64,000 bases of DNA from Streptomyces brevispora. GTDB taxonomy: Bacteria; Actinomycetota; Actinomycetes; Streptomycetales; Streptomycetaceae. The notes under the pieces are model-generated. The model was not told where the DNA came from and ran no database searches. It saw only the letters and a program-made list of their open reading frames with translations. The stretch spans positions 1 through 64,000 of the forward strand of contig NZ_VIWW01000001.1 of assembly GCF_007829885.1 (NCBI RefSeq), given 5' to 3'. Below, piece after piece: positions 8,835-16,930 of this stretch (positions are counted from its first letter, which is position 1; each line of letters begins with the position of its first letter). The position numbers were made by a program, and so were the translations under genes.

Positions 8835-9992
8835 GTGAGCCGGCTGACCGGTGGGGACCCGTCGTTGCTGCGTCGGATCAATTCCGCTGTGGTGCTGCAC
8901 GCCCTCAGGGGCGCCGGTTCCCCGACCCTCACGGACCTGACCCGGATCACCGGTCTGTCCCGGCCGACGGTCGAGGGCGTCGTGGAAGGGCTCTTCGAAG
9001 CCGGTCTGGTCGTCGAGTCGGCGCCGGACGGTGCCGAGGCACGACGGCAGGGCCGTCCGGCCCGCCGGTTCCGGTTCCGTGCCGAGGCCGGACATCTGCT
9101 GGGCATCGAGATCGGCCCGCACCGGGTCTCGGCGCTGCTGTCGGGCCTGGACGGCCGGATCATAGGCGCCGGCTCCCGTGAGGTGTCGGAGACCGCCTGC
9201 GCCGACGACCGCCTCGACAAGGTGCGGACCGTGGTCGCCGACGTCCTGCGGCGGACCGGCGTGGCCCGCAGCAGCCTGCGGGCGGTCGGGGTCGGCAGCC
9301 CGGGCATCGTGGAGGCCGACGGCACCGTCCGGCTGGGTACCGCACTGCCGGACTGGACCGGCCTGGCGCTGGGCGAGCGGCTGCGGCGTTCCTTCCGCTG
9401 CCCGGTTCTCGTGGAGAACGATGCGAACGCCGCAGCCGTCGCGGAGCACTGGAAGGGCGCGGCCACGGAGTCCGACGACATCGTGTTCGTGCTGGCGGGG
9501 CTGAGTCCGGGAGCGGGTTCCCTGATCGGCGGACGGCTGCACCGTGGTTTCGGCGGTGCGGCGGGCGAGATCGGGGCGCTGCACCTCCTGGGCCGTGGCG
9601 TCACACCGGAGCGGCTGCTGTCCACGACGGACACGCCTCTGGACCCGCTTGACGAGCATGCGGTGGCCGCTGTCTTCGCGAAGGCGCGGCACGGCGACGA
9701 ACAGGCGCAGGCGGCGGTCGAGCGGTTCATTCAGCGGCTGGTCCACGATGTCGCGGCGCTGGTGCTGGCACTCGATCCCGAGCTGGTGGTCGTCGGCGGG
9801 TGGGCAGCCGGGCTGGACGGGGTGCTCGACCCGCTCCGCGGCGAGCTGGCCCGCTACTGCCTTCGGCCCCCGAGGGTGGCGTTGTCACTGCTCGGCGAGG
9901 CCGCTGTGGCCACGGGAGCGCTGCGGCTGGCACTCGACCACGTCGAGGAGCAGCTCTTCGCGGTGGAGGGAACGGTGACGGCCCGCCGCTGA
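8835..9992 (+). CDS. ROK-family transcriptional regulator
   Basis: The 385-residue protein has an N-terminal winged helix (about 10-70, with LTRITGLSRPTVEGVVEGL) followed by a ROK sugar-kinase-like domain. The ENDANAAAVAEHW block is present near residue 196. The ROK zinc site CxCGxxGC is absent; after GGAAGEIGALHLLG the chain continues without those cysteines, and the N-terminal phosphate loop (EIGPHRVSALLSG) is poorly conserved. That favours a sugar-responsive repressor over an active kinase. The GTG has a GGGAGG Shine-Dalgarno sequence nine bases upstream. It converges on a GntR regulator gene. Confidence 0.87.
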   Translation: MSRLTGGDPSLLRRINSAVVLHALRGAGSPTLTDLTRITGLSRPTVEGVVEGLFEAGLVVESAPDGAEARRQGRPARRFRFRAEAGHLLGIEIGPHRVSALLSGLDGRIIGAGSREVSETACADDRLDKVRTVVADVLRRTGVARSSLRAVGVGSPGIVEADGTVRLGTALPDWTGLALGERLRRSFRCPVLVENDANAAAVAEHWKGAATESDDIVFVLAGLSPGAGSLIGGRLHRGFGGAAGEIGALHLLGRGVTPERLLSTTDTPLDPLDEHAVAAVFAKARHGDEQAQAAVERFIQRLVHDVAALVLALDPELVVVGGWAAGLDGVLDPLRGELARYCLRPPRVALSLLGEAAVATGALRLALDHVEEQLFAVEGTVTARR

Positions 9993-10022
9993 GTGCGACG
10001 GGCCGATCGTCGGGGGTTCCTG

Positions 10023-10046
10023 CCGGGCGCCCCGGGAGGCACCCGG
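10023..10046. terminator. Bidirectional terminator between ROK and GntR genes
   Basis: CCGGGCGCC (10023-10031) pairs with GGCACCCGG (10038-10046) with one wobble and a six-base loop. It lies exactly between the convergent stop codons. Confidence 0.55.
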
Positions 10047-10829
10047 TCAGGATGCCCGGCGCTCCTGGTCGTGGTGGCTGATCTCCACGTCGCCCGAGTC
10101 GCCGAAGGTGAGCCGGCAGGTGTCGGCGCGGTAGGTGGCGACGGAAACGGCCGCGGTGCCGCCTGCGGCGAGGTACCGGGTGGTGACGACGAGGACGGGC
10201 GCCCCGGGAAGCCGGTCGAGCTCCTTGGCATCGTCCGCGCGGGCCGAACCGAGCTCAACCGAGCGGTCCTGGCCGTCGAGCGCGAGCCGGTGCAGTTCAC
10301 GCACGACGCTGCGGGCTCTGGCGGAGCCGGACGGATTTTCTATGGCGGAGAGTTCGGGAACCGAGGACGACGGCACGTACAGCAGCTCCGCCGCGACAGC
10401 CTGCCCGTTGCTGACCCGGATCCGGCGCACGATGTGGACGGGCTCCTCGCACCCCACGTCGAGCGCGCCGGCCACCGCCACGGGTGCGGCCGCGGTCCGG
10501 CAGTCCACCGACTGCCATGCCTCGCCCGCGCCACCGCCGGTCCAGTCGTGCTGAGCCGTGGAGACGGCCACGCCCACGCGCGGCGGCGCGACCGTGGTCC
10601 CGACCCCCCGGCGGCGCTGCAGTCTGCCTTCGAGTTCGAGCTGCTCCAGTGCCTGCCGAAGCGTGGCCCGGGCGACGCCGAACCGGGCGGCGAGCTCGCG
10701 CTCGTTGGGAAGGATCTCTCCCACCGCAAAGTCCGAGTCGAGTGCCTCACTGAGCACGGTCTTGAGGTGCCAGTACTTCGGCTCCTGTACCGATTCCAGC
10801 TGCGTGGTCCCCACCCTTGTCCTCCGCAA
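10047..10829 (-). CDS. GntR-family transcriptional regulator (HutC-like)
   Basis: The 260-residue regulator has a GntR winged helix at about residues 18-85 (ILPNERELAARFGVARATLRQALEQL is read across two helices; the wing is RRRGVGTTV). A UTRA-type ligand domain follows at about 95-255, the arrangement of HutC-subfamily repressors such as DasR and NagR, which bind small carbon metabolites. The start at 10829 fits the family; a GTG at 10814 is an alternative. A promoter whose -35 overlaps a perfect palindrome lies upstream, which strongly suggests autoregulation. The adjacent ROK regulator hints at sugar control. Confidence 0.9.
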   Translation of the reverse strand: MRRTRVGTTQLESVQEPKYWHLKTVLSEALDSDFAVGEILPNERELAARFGVARATLRQALEQLELEGRLQRRRGVGTTVAPPRVGVAVSTAQHDWTGGGAGEAWQSVDCRTAAAPVAVAGALDVGCEEPVHIVRRIRVSNGQAVAAELLYVPSSSVPELSAIENPSGSARARSVVRELHRLALDGQDRSVELGSARADDAKELDRLPGAPVLVVTTRYLAAGGTAAVSVATYRADTCRLTFGDSGDVEISHHDQERRAS

Positions 10830-10886
10830 TCGCCCGTCGGCTTTTCCGCGACGTTATTTATTAAAGGTTCCTGTCTTAACGTTGCG

Positions 10887-10921
10887 ACCATAGGACGACG
10901 CACCCCCTTGGTCAAGACCAA
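10887..10921 (-). promoter_or_regulatory. GntR-gene promoter with overlapping palindromic operator
   Basis: On the minus strand TTGACC (10915-10910) and TATGGT (10892-10887) are separated by exactly 17 bases, a near-consensus vegetative promoter for the gene starting at 10829. The -35 lies inside TTGGTC-AA-GACCAA (10908-10921), a palindrome with six-base arms. It resembles TGGTC..GACCA sites of the DasR/HutC group, so a bound repressor would block RNA polymerase. Confidence 0.7.
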
Positions 10922-11116
10922 TCCTTAGCCGGTAACGCTGTGAAACGGGGTTCTGCCGCACAGCGTTCACAGGACGTTCGCGGACCGGTTTGCCGCGCGC
11001 AGCACAAAACCCCACGTCCGGGCAGGTCCGTGGGGCTTGAGGGCGATTCGGGCGACTGTCGGGCAGGTCAAGCGGAAGGCAATATGCCAGTTGAAGTGAT
11101 CAGCGGACCCCAGCGG

Positions 11117-12055
11117 CTACGTACCGATGAAAGTGGTGAGCTTGTCAGGATTGCGAATGATATATACACACTGGATGGCTTCGTCCCGCACATCCACCTG
11201 AATGACACAGTCGGCCTTTCCGCCGACGAGAACCAGCAGCGCCGGCCCACCGTTCACCTCCAGGCTCCTGACCTCCAGGTCCCGAGCCTGCTCTTGAGCG
11301 ACTGCGTGGAGGAAGCGGCCGACCTTGTCCGCGCTCTGCAGGATCCGCAGCGGCCCCTTCGACTTCCCGCCGCTGTCGCCGACGAGTCGCACGTCCGGCG
11401 CGAGGAGTGCGAGCAACTCCTCGATGTCACCGCCCGCGGCCGCCGCGAGAAAGCGTTCCGTGAGGTCACGGCGGTGGACGGGATCGACGTCGTAGCGCGG
11501 CTTGCGCTCCTCCACATGACGTCGGGCGCGCCCCGCGAGCTGACGGACGGCGGCCTCGGTCCGGTCGAGCGTCGTGGCGATCTCTCCGTACGGAAAGCCG
11601 AAGGCCTCGCGCAGGACGAAGACGGCGCGCTCCAGCGGGGAGAGCGATTCGAGGACGACGAGCACCGCGACGGACACGGAGTCGGCGAGCACGGCCTGCT
11701 CCGCCGTGTCGGGAAGGCTGGGACCGAAGTCGGTGACGAGGGGTTCCGGCAGCCAGGGCCCGACGTACGCCTCTCGTCGCGTCCGGAGTTGGCGCAGCCG
11801 GTCGATGGCGAGACGGGTGACGATCCTCACGAGGAAGGCGCGCGGTTCGCGCACGTCCTCCCGCGCCACGGACGACCAGCGGAGCCACGCCTCCTGGACC
11901 ACGTCCTCCGCGTCGGCGATCCGGCCGAGCATGCGGTAGGCGACCCCGGTGAGTACGGGCCGGTGCTCTTCGAAGACGTCGGTCACGGTGTCGGCTGTCA
12001 CCGCCCCATCCCAGCCGACGTACCGCACGGTGTCCAGTTCGAATCGCCCGGCCAT
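11117..12055 (-). CDS. ECF41-type RNA polymerase sigma factor with SnoaL-like C-terminal domain
   Basis: The 312-residue protein has sigma region 2 (about 25-95, with AYRMLGRIADAEDVVQEAWLRW split over 2.1-2.3) and region 4 (about 130-185, FGFPYGEIATTLDRTEAAVRQLAGRAR). A SnoaL_2/NTF2-like domain fills residues 195-312. The near-terminal motif NPDKL is the signature of ECF41 factors, whose C-terminal domain regulates activity without an anti-sigma factor. The start at 12055 has a GGGAG Shine-Dalgarno element. ECF41 genes usually sit beside an oxidoreductase or carboxymuconolactone-decarboxylase-like target. None is here, and only a decayed hydrolase is next door. Confidence 0.92.
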   Translation of the reverse strand: MAGRFELDTVRYVGWDGAVTADTVTDVFEEHRPVLTGVAYRMLGRIADAEDVVQEAWLRWSSVAREDVREPRAFLVRIVTRLAIDRLRQLRTRREAYVGPWLPEPLVTDFGPSLPDTAEQAVLADSVSVAVLVVLESLSPLERAVFVLREAFGFPYGEIATTLDRTEAAVRQLAGRARRHVEERKPRYDVDPVHRRDLTERFLAAAAGGDIEELLALLAPDVRLVGDSGGKSKGPLRILQSADKVGRFLHAVAQEQARDLEVRSLEVNGGPALLVLVGGKADCVIQVDVRDEAIQCVYIIRNPDKLTTFIGT

Positions 12056-12212
12056 CTTGAACTCCCGTCCACCTGGCGGCAATTGTTGCTGCCGGATTGC
12101 CTGAGCCGCCTGCAGGCAAGACCACCACGCGCCGGAACACCGGGGAGCATCTCCCTGCCGGCGACGGTTTCCTTCACCCTCGAGTCGCCCCGTGGACTGC
12201 GGACCCGCGGAC

Positions 12213-12907
12213 CGTGGACCACGTCCGTCGCGTACGAGCGGACGGGTGCCGGGGCTCCGCTGCTGCTCCACCGCATCGGCCACCACCGCCAGGCCTGGGA
12301 CCCGGCGGTCCCCGTCCTCGCCGTGGAACGACCCGGCGACCGTGGCACCGCTGCTCGGGGCCTTCTGCCAAGCCCTGGGCGTGGACCTCCCCCATGTGGG
12401 GGGCTACCGCTCGGCAGGCCGCCGGCACAGAAGTCGAGGCGCGAGAAGCTCGTGCGCTCGGTGACGGCACTCTCGCCCGCGGGGTTCTGGACCAAGCGCT
12501 ACACGTTCGGCGCGTTGCGCGCCATGCGACCAGCCGCCGGGTCGATGTCACTGCCGCTCGTCGAGCGGCGCTCCCGTGCAGCGGCCGGTCGTGTGGTCCT
12601 GACCGGCACCATCTGTGCTCGTCCCGGCCGCCGTTCACCGAAGGCCGCGGTCTCGGAGACCGTCGCCCTGCGCGAGCCGACCGGGTTACGCCAGGCGCCG
12701 GACGCCGGACGCGATGTCCTGTTCACCGATGATGTGCCGGGATTGCCGGTGACCGTCGCCCGGGGCAGCAGCGACCGGCTGCTCCTGCGTCGCCGGGGGA
12801 CCCGGGCCAAGCCCACCGTCCCCGGTACCCGGCTGCCCCGCTGTGACCATGGCTCGATGAACGACGACCCGGCTCTCGTGGCGCGGGTGATCCTCGGCGC
12901 CAGTCGC
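12213..12907 (+). pseudogene. Decayed alpha/beta-hydrolase
   Basis: Plus-strand frames carry the order of an alpha/beta hydrolase but no single frame spans it. One frame reads VAYERTGAGAPLLLHRIGHH and later LVRSVTALSPAGFWTKRY, DVLFTDDVPGLPVTVA and MNDDPALVARVIL. The middle segment VAPLLGAFCQALGVDLPHVG lies in another frame. The oxyanion and nucleophile-elbow regions (GxSxG, expected near 12410) are missing. At least two frameshifts and an internal deletion have occurred. It overlaps the 3' end of the opposing EamA gene. Confidence 0.72.
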
Positions 12908-13816
12908 CGAGGCCGTACCGGGCACGAGCCGGCGCCGGCGCAGAACGCCCGATCCGAGCGCCACCCCCAGCGCGACCAGACAGCTGCCTGCGGCCTGTGC
13001 GACACCGTAGGAACCGGCGCCGACCAGCGGAGCGGTCAGCGCGGCGGAGACCGGGATCAGACCGGAGAAGAGCGTGGCGCGCTCGGCGCCGATGCGCTGC
13101 ATGCCCATGTACCAGCAGACGAATCCGACGACCGTGACCACGGCGGCCTGCCAGACCAGTGCCGCCGCCTCACCGGGTGAAGGCACTCGCAGGAAGCTGC
13201 CGCCGTCCAGCAGCAGCCCCAGCGCGGCCGACTCCGCGGCGGCGATCACGCAGACCGTGGCGGACAGCAGTTTCGGGCCGAGCGGACGCAGAACGGGTAC
13301 GGCGATGACGGCGAAGCCCACCTCGCCCGCCAGCGCACCGACGGAACAGAGGATGCCCGCCGTGTCCGTACGGCCCCAGCCCTGGACCGTGAAGGCGCCC
13401 GCGGCGACCAGCGCGGCGGCGTAGAGCGCGGCGCGGGCCGGCCGGCGCCCGTCCAGCAACGGCACGAGCACCGCCACGACGATCGGGGCGCACCCCACGA
13501 AGACTCCGGGAGCGGCAGGTTCCGCGGACCGCTCGGCGGCCAGGACCGCCAGGTTGAAGCCAACCATTCCGACCGCCGCGAGCAGAGCGAGCCGCCCCCA
13601 CTGGCGGCCGCTGAGCGCGCGCAGTACGGCAGCGGGCGGGGGCGCTCCACCCCGTCGCAGAAGTGGCAGGAGGAGGAGGCCGGCGAGGCCGTAGCGCAGC
13701 GCCTGGCCACCCGCGTACGGGTAGTCGCCGAGGACACTGTTGGCGGTGAAGGAAGCACCCACGAGGATGCAGGCGACGGTGGCGAGGAGGGCTCCGCGCA
13801 GGGAGGTCACGTTCAT
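12686..13816 (-). CDS. EamA/DMT-family transporter with an unusual C-terminal tail
   Basis: The first 295 residues of this 376-residue protein form ten hydrophobic helices in two EamA repeats, typical of DMT-superfamily exporters of amino acids or metabolites. The gene is divergent from a MocR regulator, 47 bases apart, a common regulator-target pair. Residues 301-376 are hydrophilic, unlike EamA proteins, and their codons are antisense to the decayed hydrolase. The ancestral stop has probably been lost, so translation runs on until 12686. The start at 13816 is supported by a -10-like TAGCGT seven bases upstream. Confidence 0.85.
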   Translation of the reverse strand: MNVTSLRGALLATVACILVGASFTANSVLGDYPYAGGQALRYGLAGLLLLPLLRRGGAPPPAAVLRALSGRQWGRLALLAAVGMVGFNLAVLAAERSAEPAAPGVFVGCAPIVVAVLVPLLDGRRPARAALYAAALVAAGAFTVQGWGRTDTAGILCSVGALAGEVGFAVIAVPVLRPLGPKLLSATVCVIAAAESAALGLLLDGGSFLRVPSPGEAAALVWQAAVVTVVGFVCWYMGMQRIGAERATLFSGLIPVSAALTAPLVGAGSYGVAQAAGSCLVALGVALGSGVLRRRRLVPGTASATGAEDHPRHESRVVVHRAMVTAGQPGTGDGGLGPGPPATQEQPVAAAPGDGHRQSRHIIGEQDIASGVRRLA

Positions 13817-13863
13817 GGCACTGACGCTAGGCAGCTCGGCGGTCCGGTTTAAGGTCCACTCCC
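13817..13863. promoter_or_regulatory. Divergent promoter region, both sides apparently leaderless
   Basis: On the minus strand TTAAAC and TAGCGT are 17 bases apart, and TAGCGT ends seven bases before the EamA ATG. On the plus strand TAAGGT ends eight bases before the MocR ATG at 13864. The two promoters overlap, so MocR binding here could control both genes. Confidence 0.55.
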
Positions 13864-15321
13864 ATGACCTCTTCGGGGACCAATCCAGTACCGGACGGCG
13901 GCGGCAGGGGCCGGGAATCGGTCTCCGCCGCCTGGGAGTTGCTACTTCCGGCAGCGTCCGCCCCGGCGCGCGGACGTGGTCGCGCCCTCCAGTCGGCGCT
14001 GCGCGAAGCGGTCCGGTCCGGCCGTCTGACGCCGGGGACGCGGCTTCCGTCCAGTCGTGAACTCGCCGCCGATCTCGGCGTCTCACGCGGTCTGATCACC
14101 GAGGCGTACGAGCAGCTGACCGCCGAGAGCTACCTGCGCAGCGGCCGCGGGGCGGGGACATGGGTCAGCGGCTCGGTGCGGGCGGCGGCGGGCTGGGCCC
14201 GCGATCTCGCCCCGCGCACTCCCGGCACGCTCGTCGATTTCCGGCCCGGCACTCCGGACCTCTCGCTCTTCCCACGCAGCGCCTGGGCCGCCACCCACCG
14301 TTCGGTGCTCGGCCGGCTGCCGCACAGCGCCCTGGGCTATCCCGATCCACGTGGGCTGCCCGAGTTGCGGGTGGCGCTCGCGGCCCTGCTGACGAGGCGT
14401 CGCGGGGTGGTGGCCGATCCGGAACGTCTGCTGGTCTGTTCGGGCGTGGCGCAGGCGACGACACTGCTCGGGTTCGTGCTGCACGGACGCGGGATGCGCA
14501 CGGTCGGTGTCGAGGACCCCGGGAGCCCCGAACACTCCTCGCTCTTCGCTTCGACGGGTCTGGCCACGTCCCGGCTGCCGCTCGACGACGAGGGCCTCGC
14601 CACCGAGCCGCTCGCGCGCTCCGGGGTCCGCGCCGTGATGACCACTCCGGCCCATCAGTTCCCCACCGGGATCGCGTACTCCGCCGCCCGCCGAAGTCTG
14701 CTCCTGGACTGGGCGAGGGACGTCGACGGAGTGGTCATGGAGGACGACTACGACGGTGACTTCCGCTACGACCGGGCTCCGGTCGGCGCCCTGCAGGGCC
14801 TGGATCCCGAGCACGTCGCGTACACCGGCTCGGTGAGCAAGTCGCTGGCACCGGGTCTGCGGCTCGGGTGGTTGCTGGCACCGGCGTCGATGACGGATGA
14901 GATCGTCGCCCGCAAGCGCACGATGGATCTCGGCAATCCGGCGGTCGACCAGGCGGTACTCGCCGATTTCATTGTCCGGGGAGGCTACGACCGTCAGCTG
15001 CGGCGCTGCCAGCGCGCTTACCGGGAACGCCGCGACACCCTGACAGCGGCGCTGGCCGAGTACTTCCCCGGCACCGAGGTCAGCGGTATCGCCGCGGGGC
15101 TTCACATCATTGCCCGGCTGCCCGAACGGTACGGCCCCGAGGCCGGTTTCACCGCCAGGGCCGCCGGTGCCGGAATCGCGCTGCGGCTGCTGAGCGAATG
15201 CGGCACGGCGCCGCCCGCGGACCGTGCTGTGAACCTGGTACTGGGTTACGCGCAACTGGCGCCGGTGGACATCACCCGGGGGGTGCGGCTGCTGGCCGAG
15301 GCTCAGCAGGGCTTGCGCTGA
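13864..15321 (+). CDS. MocR-type GntR regulator with aminotransferase domain
   Basis: The 485-residue protein joins a GntR winged helix (about 35-105, TRLPSSRELAADLGVSRGLI) to a fold-type I aminotransferase-like domain (about 130-480). The PLP-binding Lys is K326 in SVSKSLAPGLRLGW, preceded by the MEDDYDGDFRYD block that binds cofactor. MocR proteins sense PLP or amines and typically regulate a divergently transcribed gene, here the EamA transporter. The start follows a -10-like hexamer by eight bases and no Shine-Dalgarno sequence is seen, suggesting leaderless translation. Confidence 0.93.
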   Translation: MTSSGTNPVPDGGGRGRESVSAAWELLLPAASAPARGRGRALQSALREAVRSGRLTPGTRLPSSRELAADLGVSRGLITEAYEQLTAESYLRSGRGAGTWVSGSVRAAAGWARDLAPRTPGTLVDFRPGTPDLSLFPRSAWAATHRSVLGRLPHSALGYPDPRGLPELRVALAALLTRRRGVVADPERLLVCSGVAQATTLLGFVLHGRGMRTVGVEDPGSPEHSSLFASTGLATSRLPLDDEGLATEPLARSGVRAVMTTPAHQFPTGIAYSAARRSLLLDWARDVDGVVMEDDYDGDFRYDRAPVGALQGLDPEHVAYTGSVSKSLAPGLRLGWLLAPASMTDEIVARKRTMDLGNPAVDQAVLADFIVRGGYDRQLRRCQRAYRERRDTLTAALAEYFPGTEVSGIAAGLHIIARLPERYGPEAGFTARAAGAGIALRLLSECGTAPPADRAVNLVLGYAQLAPVDITRGVRLLAEAQQGLR

Positions 15322-15520
15322 GCGGACGGTGAAGCGGGCTCAGGCGGCACGGCTGGACGCAGGTCCCGGGGCCGGGCGGCCGTCTGAAACCTGACCGGCG
15401 CATGGCTCGAATGCCCTGGTCAATCGGCCGAAAATAGACGATAGGCGACTAGATCCACACTTAACCCATCGGTCACAAGGCGTTCGTGATCAGGCAACAC
15501 CGCTCGGTCACAGTGAGGGC

Positions 15521-16930
15521 ATGACTGATGTGACCTCCGCGAAGAGTGCCCGCCGCCCCCACCACTGGCGACGGGATCTCATCGAACTTGCCGCCCTGTT
15601 CACCGCGGTCGCCGTTGCCGACGCGATCGCCAACCTGATCGGACACCAGCCGGACGGACCGTATCTGCTCATCGCATCGGCCCTGGCGCTGACCGCGACT
15701 GCCGCGTTCCACACCTGGTGGGCCCGGCGGCACAGCCACGCACCACCGCCGGATACCGACAGGGTGTCCGCCCCGGACGGCTCCGCCGTGCAGCGGGCAG
15801 CGGCGGCCGTCTCCCCCGCATCGGATACCGGGTCCGGGGAGACGACGCTGTGGCGCATGCGCACCACGGTCAGGGACGTCCCCGGCAGCCTGGCCGCGCT
15901 CTGCATCGTGCTGGCCCAGCACCGGATCGACATCCTGACCCTTCAGACGCACCCACTGGCCCGGGGCACGGTCGACGAGTTCCTGCTGCGCGCCCCCGCC
16001 ACGCTTCCGGCACCGCAGCTGACCCGGGAGATCTCCGCCGCGGGCGGCAGCTCCACCTGGATCGAGCGCGCCGACGCCCATGACCTGGTGGACGCTCCGA
16101 CCCGGGTACTCGGTCTCGCCACCCGCACCGCCCTGGACGCCGCCGAACTCCCCCTCGCCCTGCGGCAGCTGCTCGGCCGGTGCACCATCCACTCGCTGCC
16201 CGCCGTCTCGATCAACGGACGCGCCACCGGTGAGAGCGCGCCCGTCGAAGGGGTACTGGAGGAGACGGCGATGCGGCTGCGCGACCCGGCGGGCGGCGTC
16301 ATCACCGTGGAGCGGCCCCATCTCCCGTTCACGCCCACGGAGTTCGCCAGGGCACGCGCGCTGGTCGAGCTCGACGCCCGGCTCGGCCCCCGCGTCCCGC
16401 GCAGCGAGCACGTCCTCACCCTGCCCGAGGGCAACGCGATCACCGTACGCCGGGCGGACCGCACGGACCTCGAAGCGGCCCGCGCCATGCACGACCGCTG
16501 CTCGGAGCAGACGCTACGGCTGCGCTACCACGGCCCGGTACAGGATGCCGACCGCTATCTCGACCACCTGCTGAGCCCGCGCTTCGGCCGCACGCTCGCC
16601 GTGCAGACGGCCTCCGGCCGACTGGTCGCCCTCGGTCATCTGCTCTGGGACGGCGACGAGACCGAGGTCGCCCTGCTCGTCGAGGACGACTGGCAGCGCC
16701 GCGGCATCGGCTCCGAGCTCCTCGCCCGCCTGGTGGCCCTCGCCGTCGAGGCCGACTGCGAGAGCGTCTACGCCGTCACCCAGGCGTCCAACACCGGGAT
16801 GGTCGCCACCATGCGCGCGCTCTCGCTGCCGCTCGACTACCAGATCGAGGACGGCACGCTCGTGATCACCGCCCGGCTGGACGCGACTTCGGTACGGTCT
16901 CTGCCGCCGTACGAGCAGGCGAGTCACTGA
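15521..16930 (+). CDS. Membrane-anchored ACT-GNAT acetyltransferase
   Basis: The 469-residue protein begins with two membrane helices (about 22-40 and 49-64). An ACT-like ligand-binding domain follows at about 108-185 (TTVRDVPGSLAALCIVLAQH opens it), and a GNAT domain at about 305-455. The acetyl-CoA loop is VEDDWQRRGIGSELLARL. Proteins of this make-up resemble actinobacterial regulators or protein acetyltransferases that sense amino acids, but the substrate is unknown. The ATG has a GTGAGGG element four bases upstream. Its last 65 bases overlap the convergent gamma-lyase gene. Confidence 0.82.
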   Translation: MTDVTSAKSARRPHHWRRDLIELAALFTAVAVADAIANLIGHQPDGPYLLIASALALTATAAFHTWWARRHSHAPPPDTDRVSAPDGSAVQRAAAAVSPASDTGSGETTLWRMRTTVRDVPGSLAALCIVLAQHRIDILTLQTHPLARGTVDEFLLRAPATLPAPQLTREISAAGGSSTWIERADAHDLVDAPTRVLGLATRTALDAAELPLALRQLLGRCTIHSLPAVSINGRATGESAPVEGVLEETAMRLRDPAGGVITVERPHLPFTPTEFARARALVELDARLGPRVPRSEHVLTLPEGNAITVRRADRTDLEAARAMHDRCSEQTLRLRYHGPVQDADRYLDHLLSPRFGRTLAVQTASGRLVALGHLLWDGDETEVALLVEDDWQRRGIGSELLARLVALAVEADCESVYAVTQASNTGMVATMRALSLPLDYQIEDGTLVITARLDATSVRSLPPYEQASH

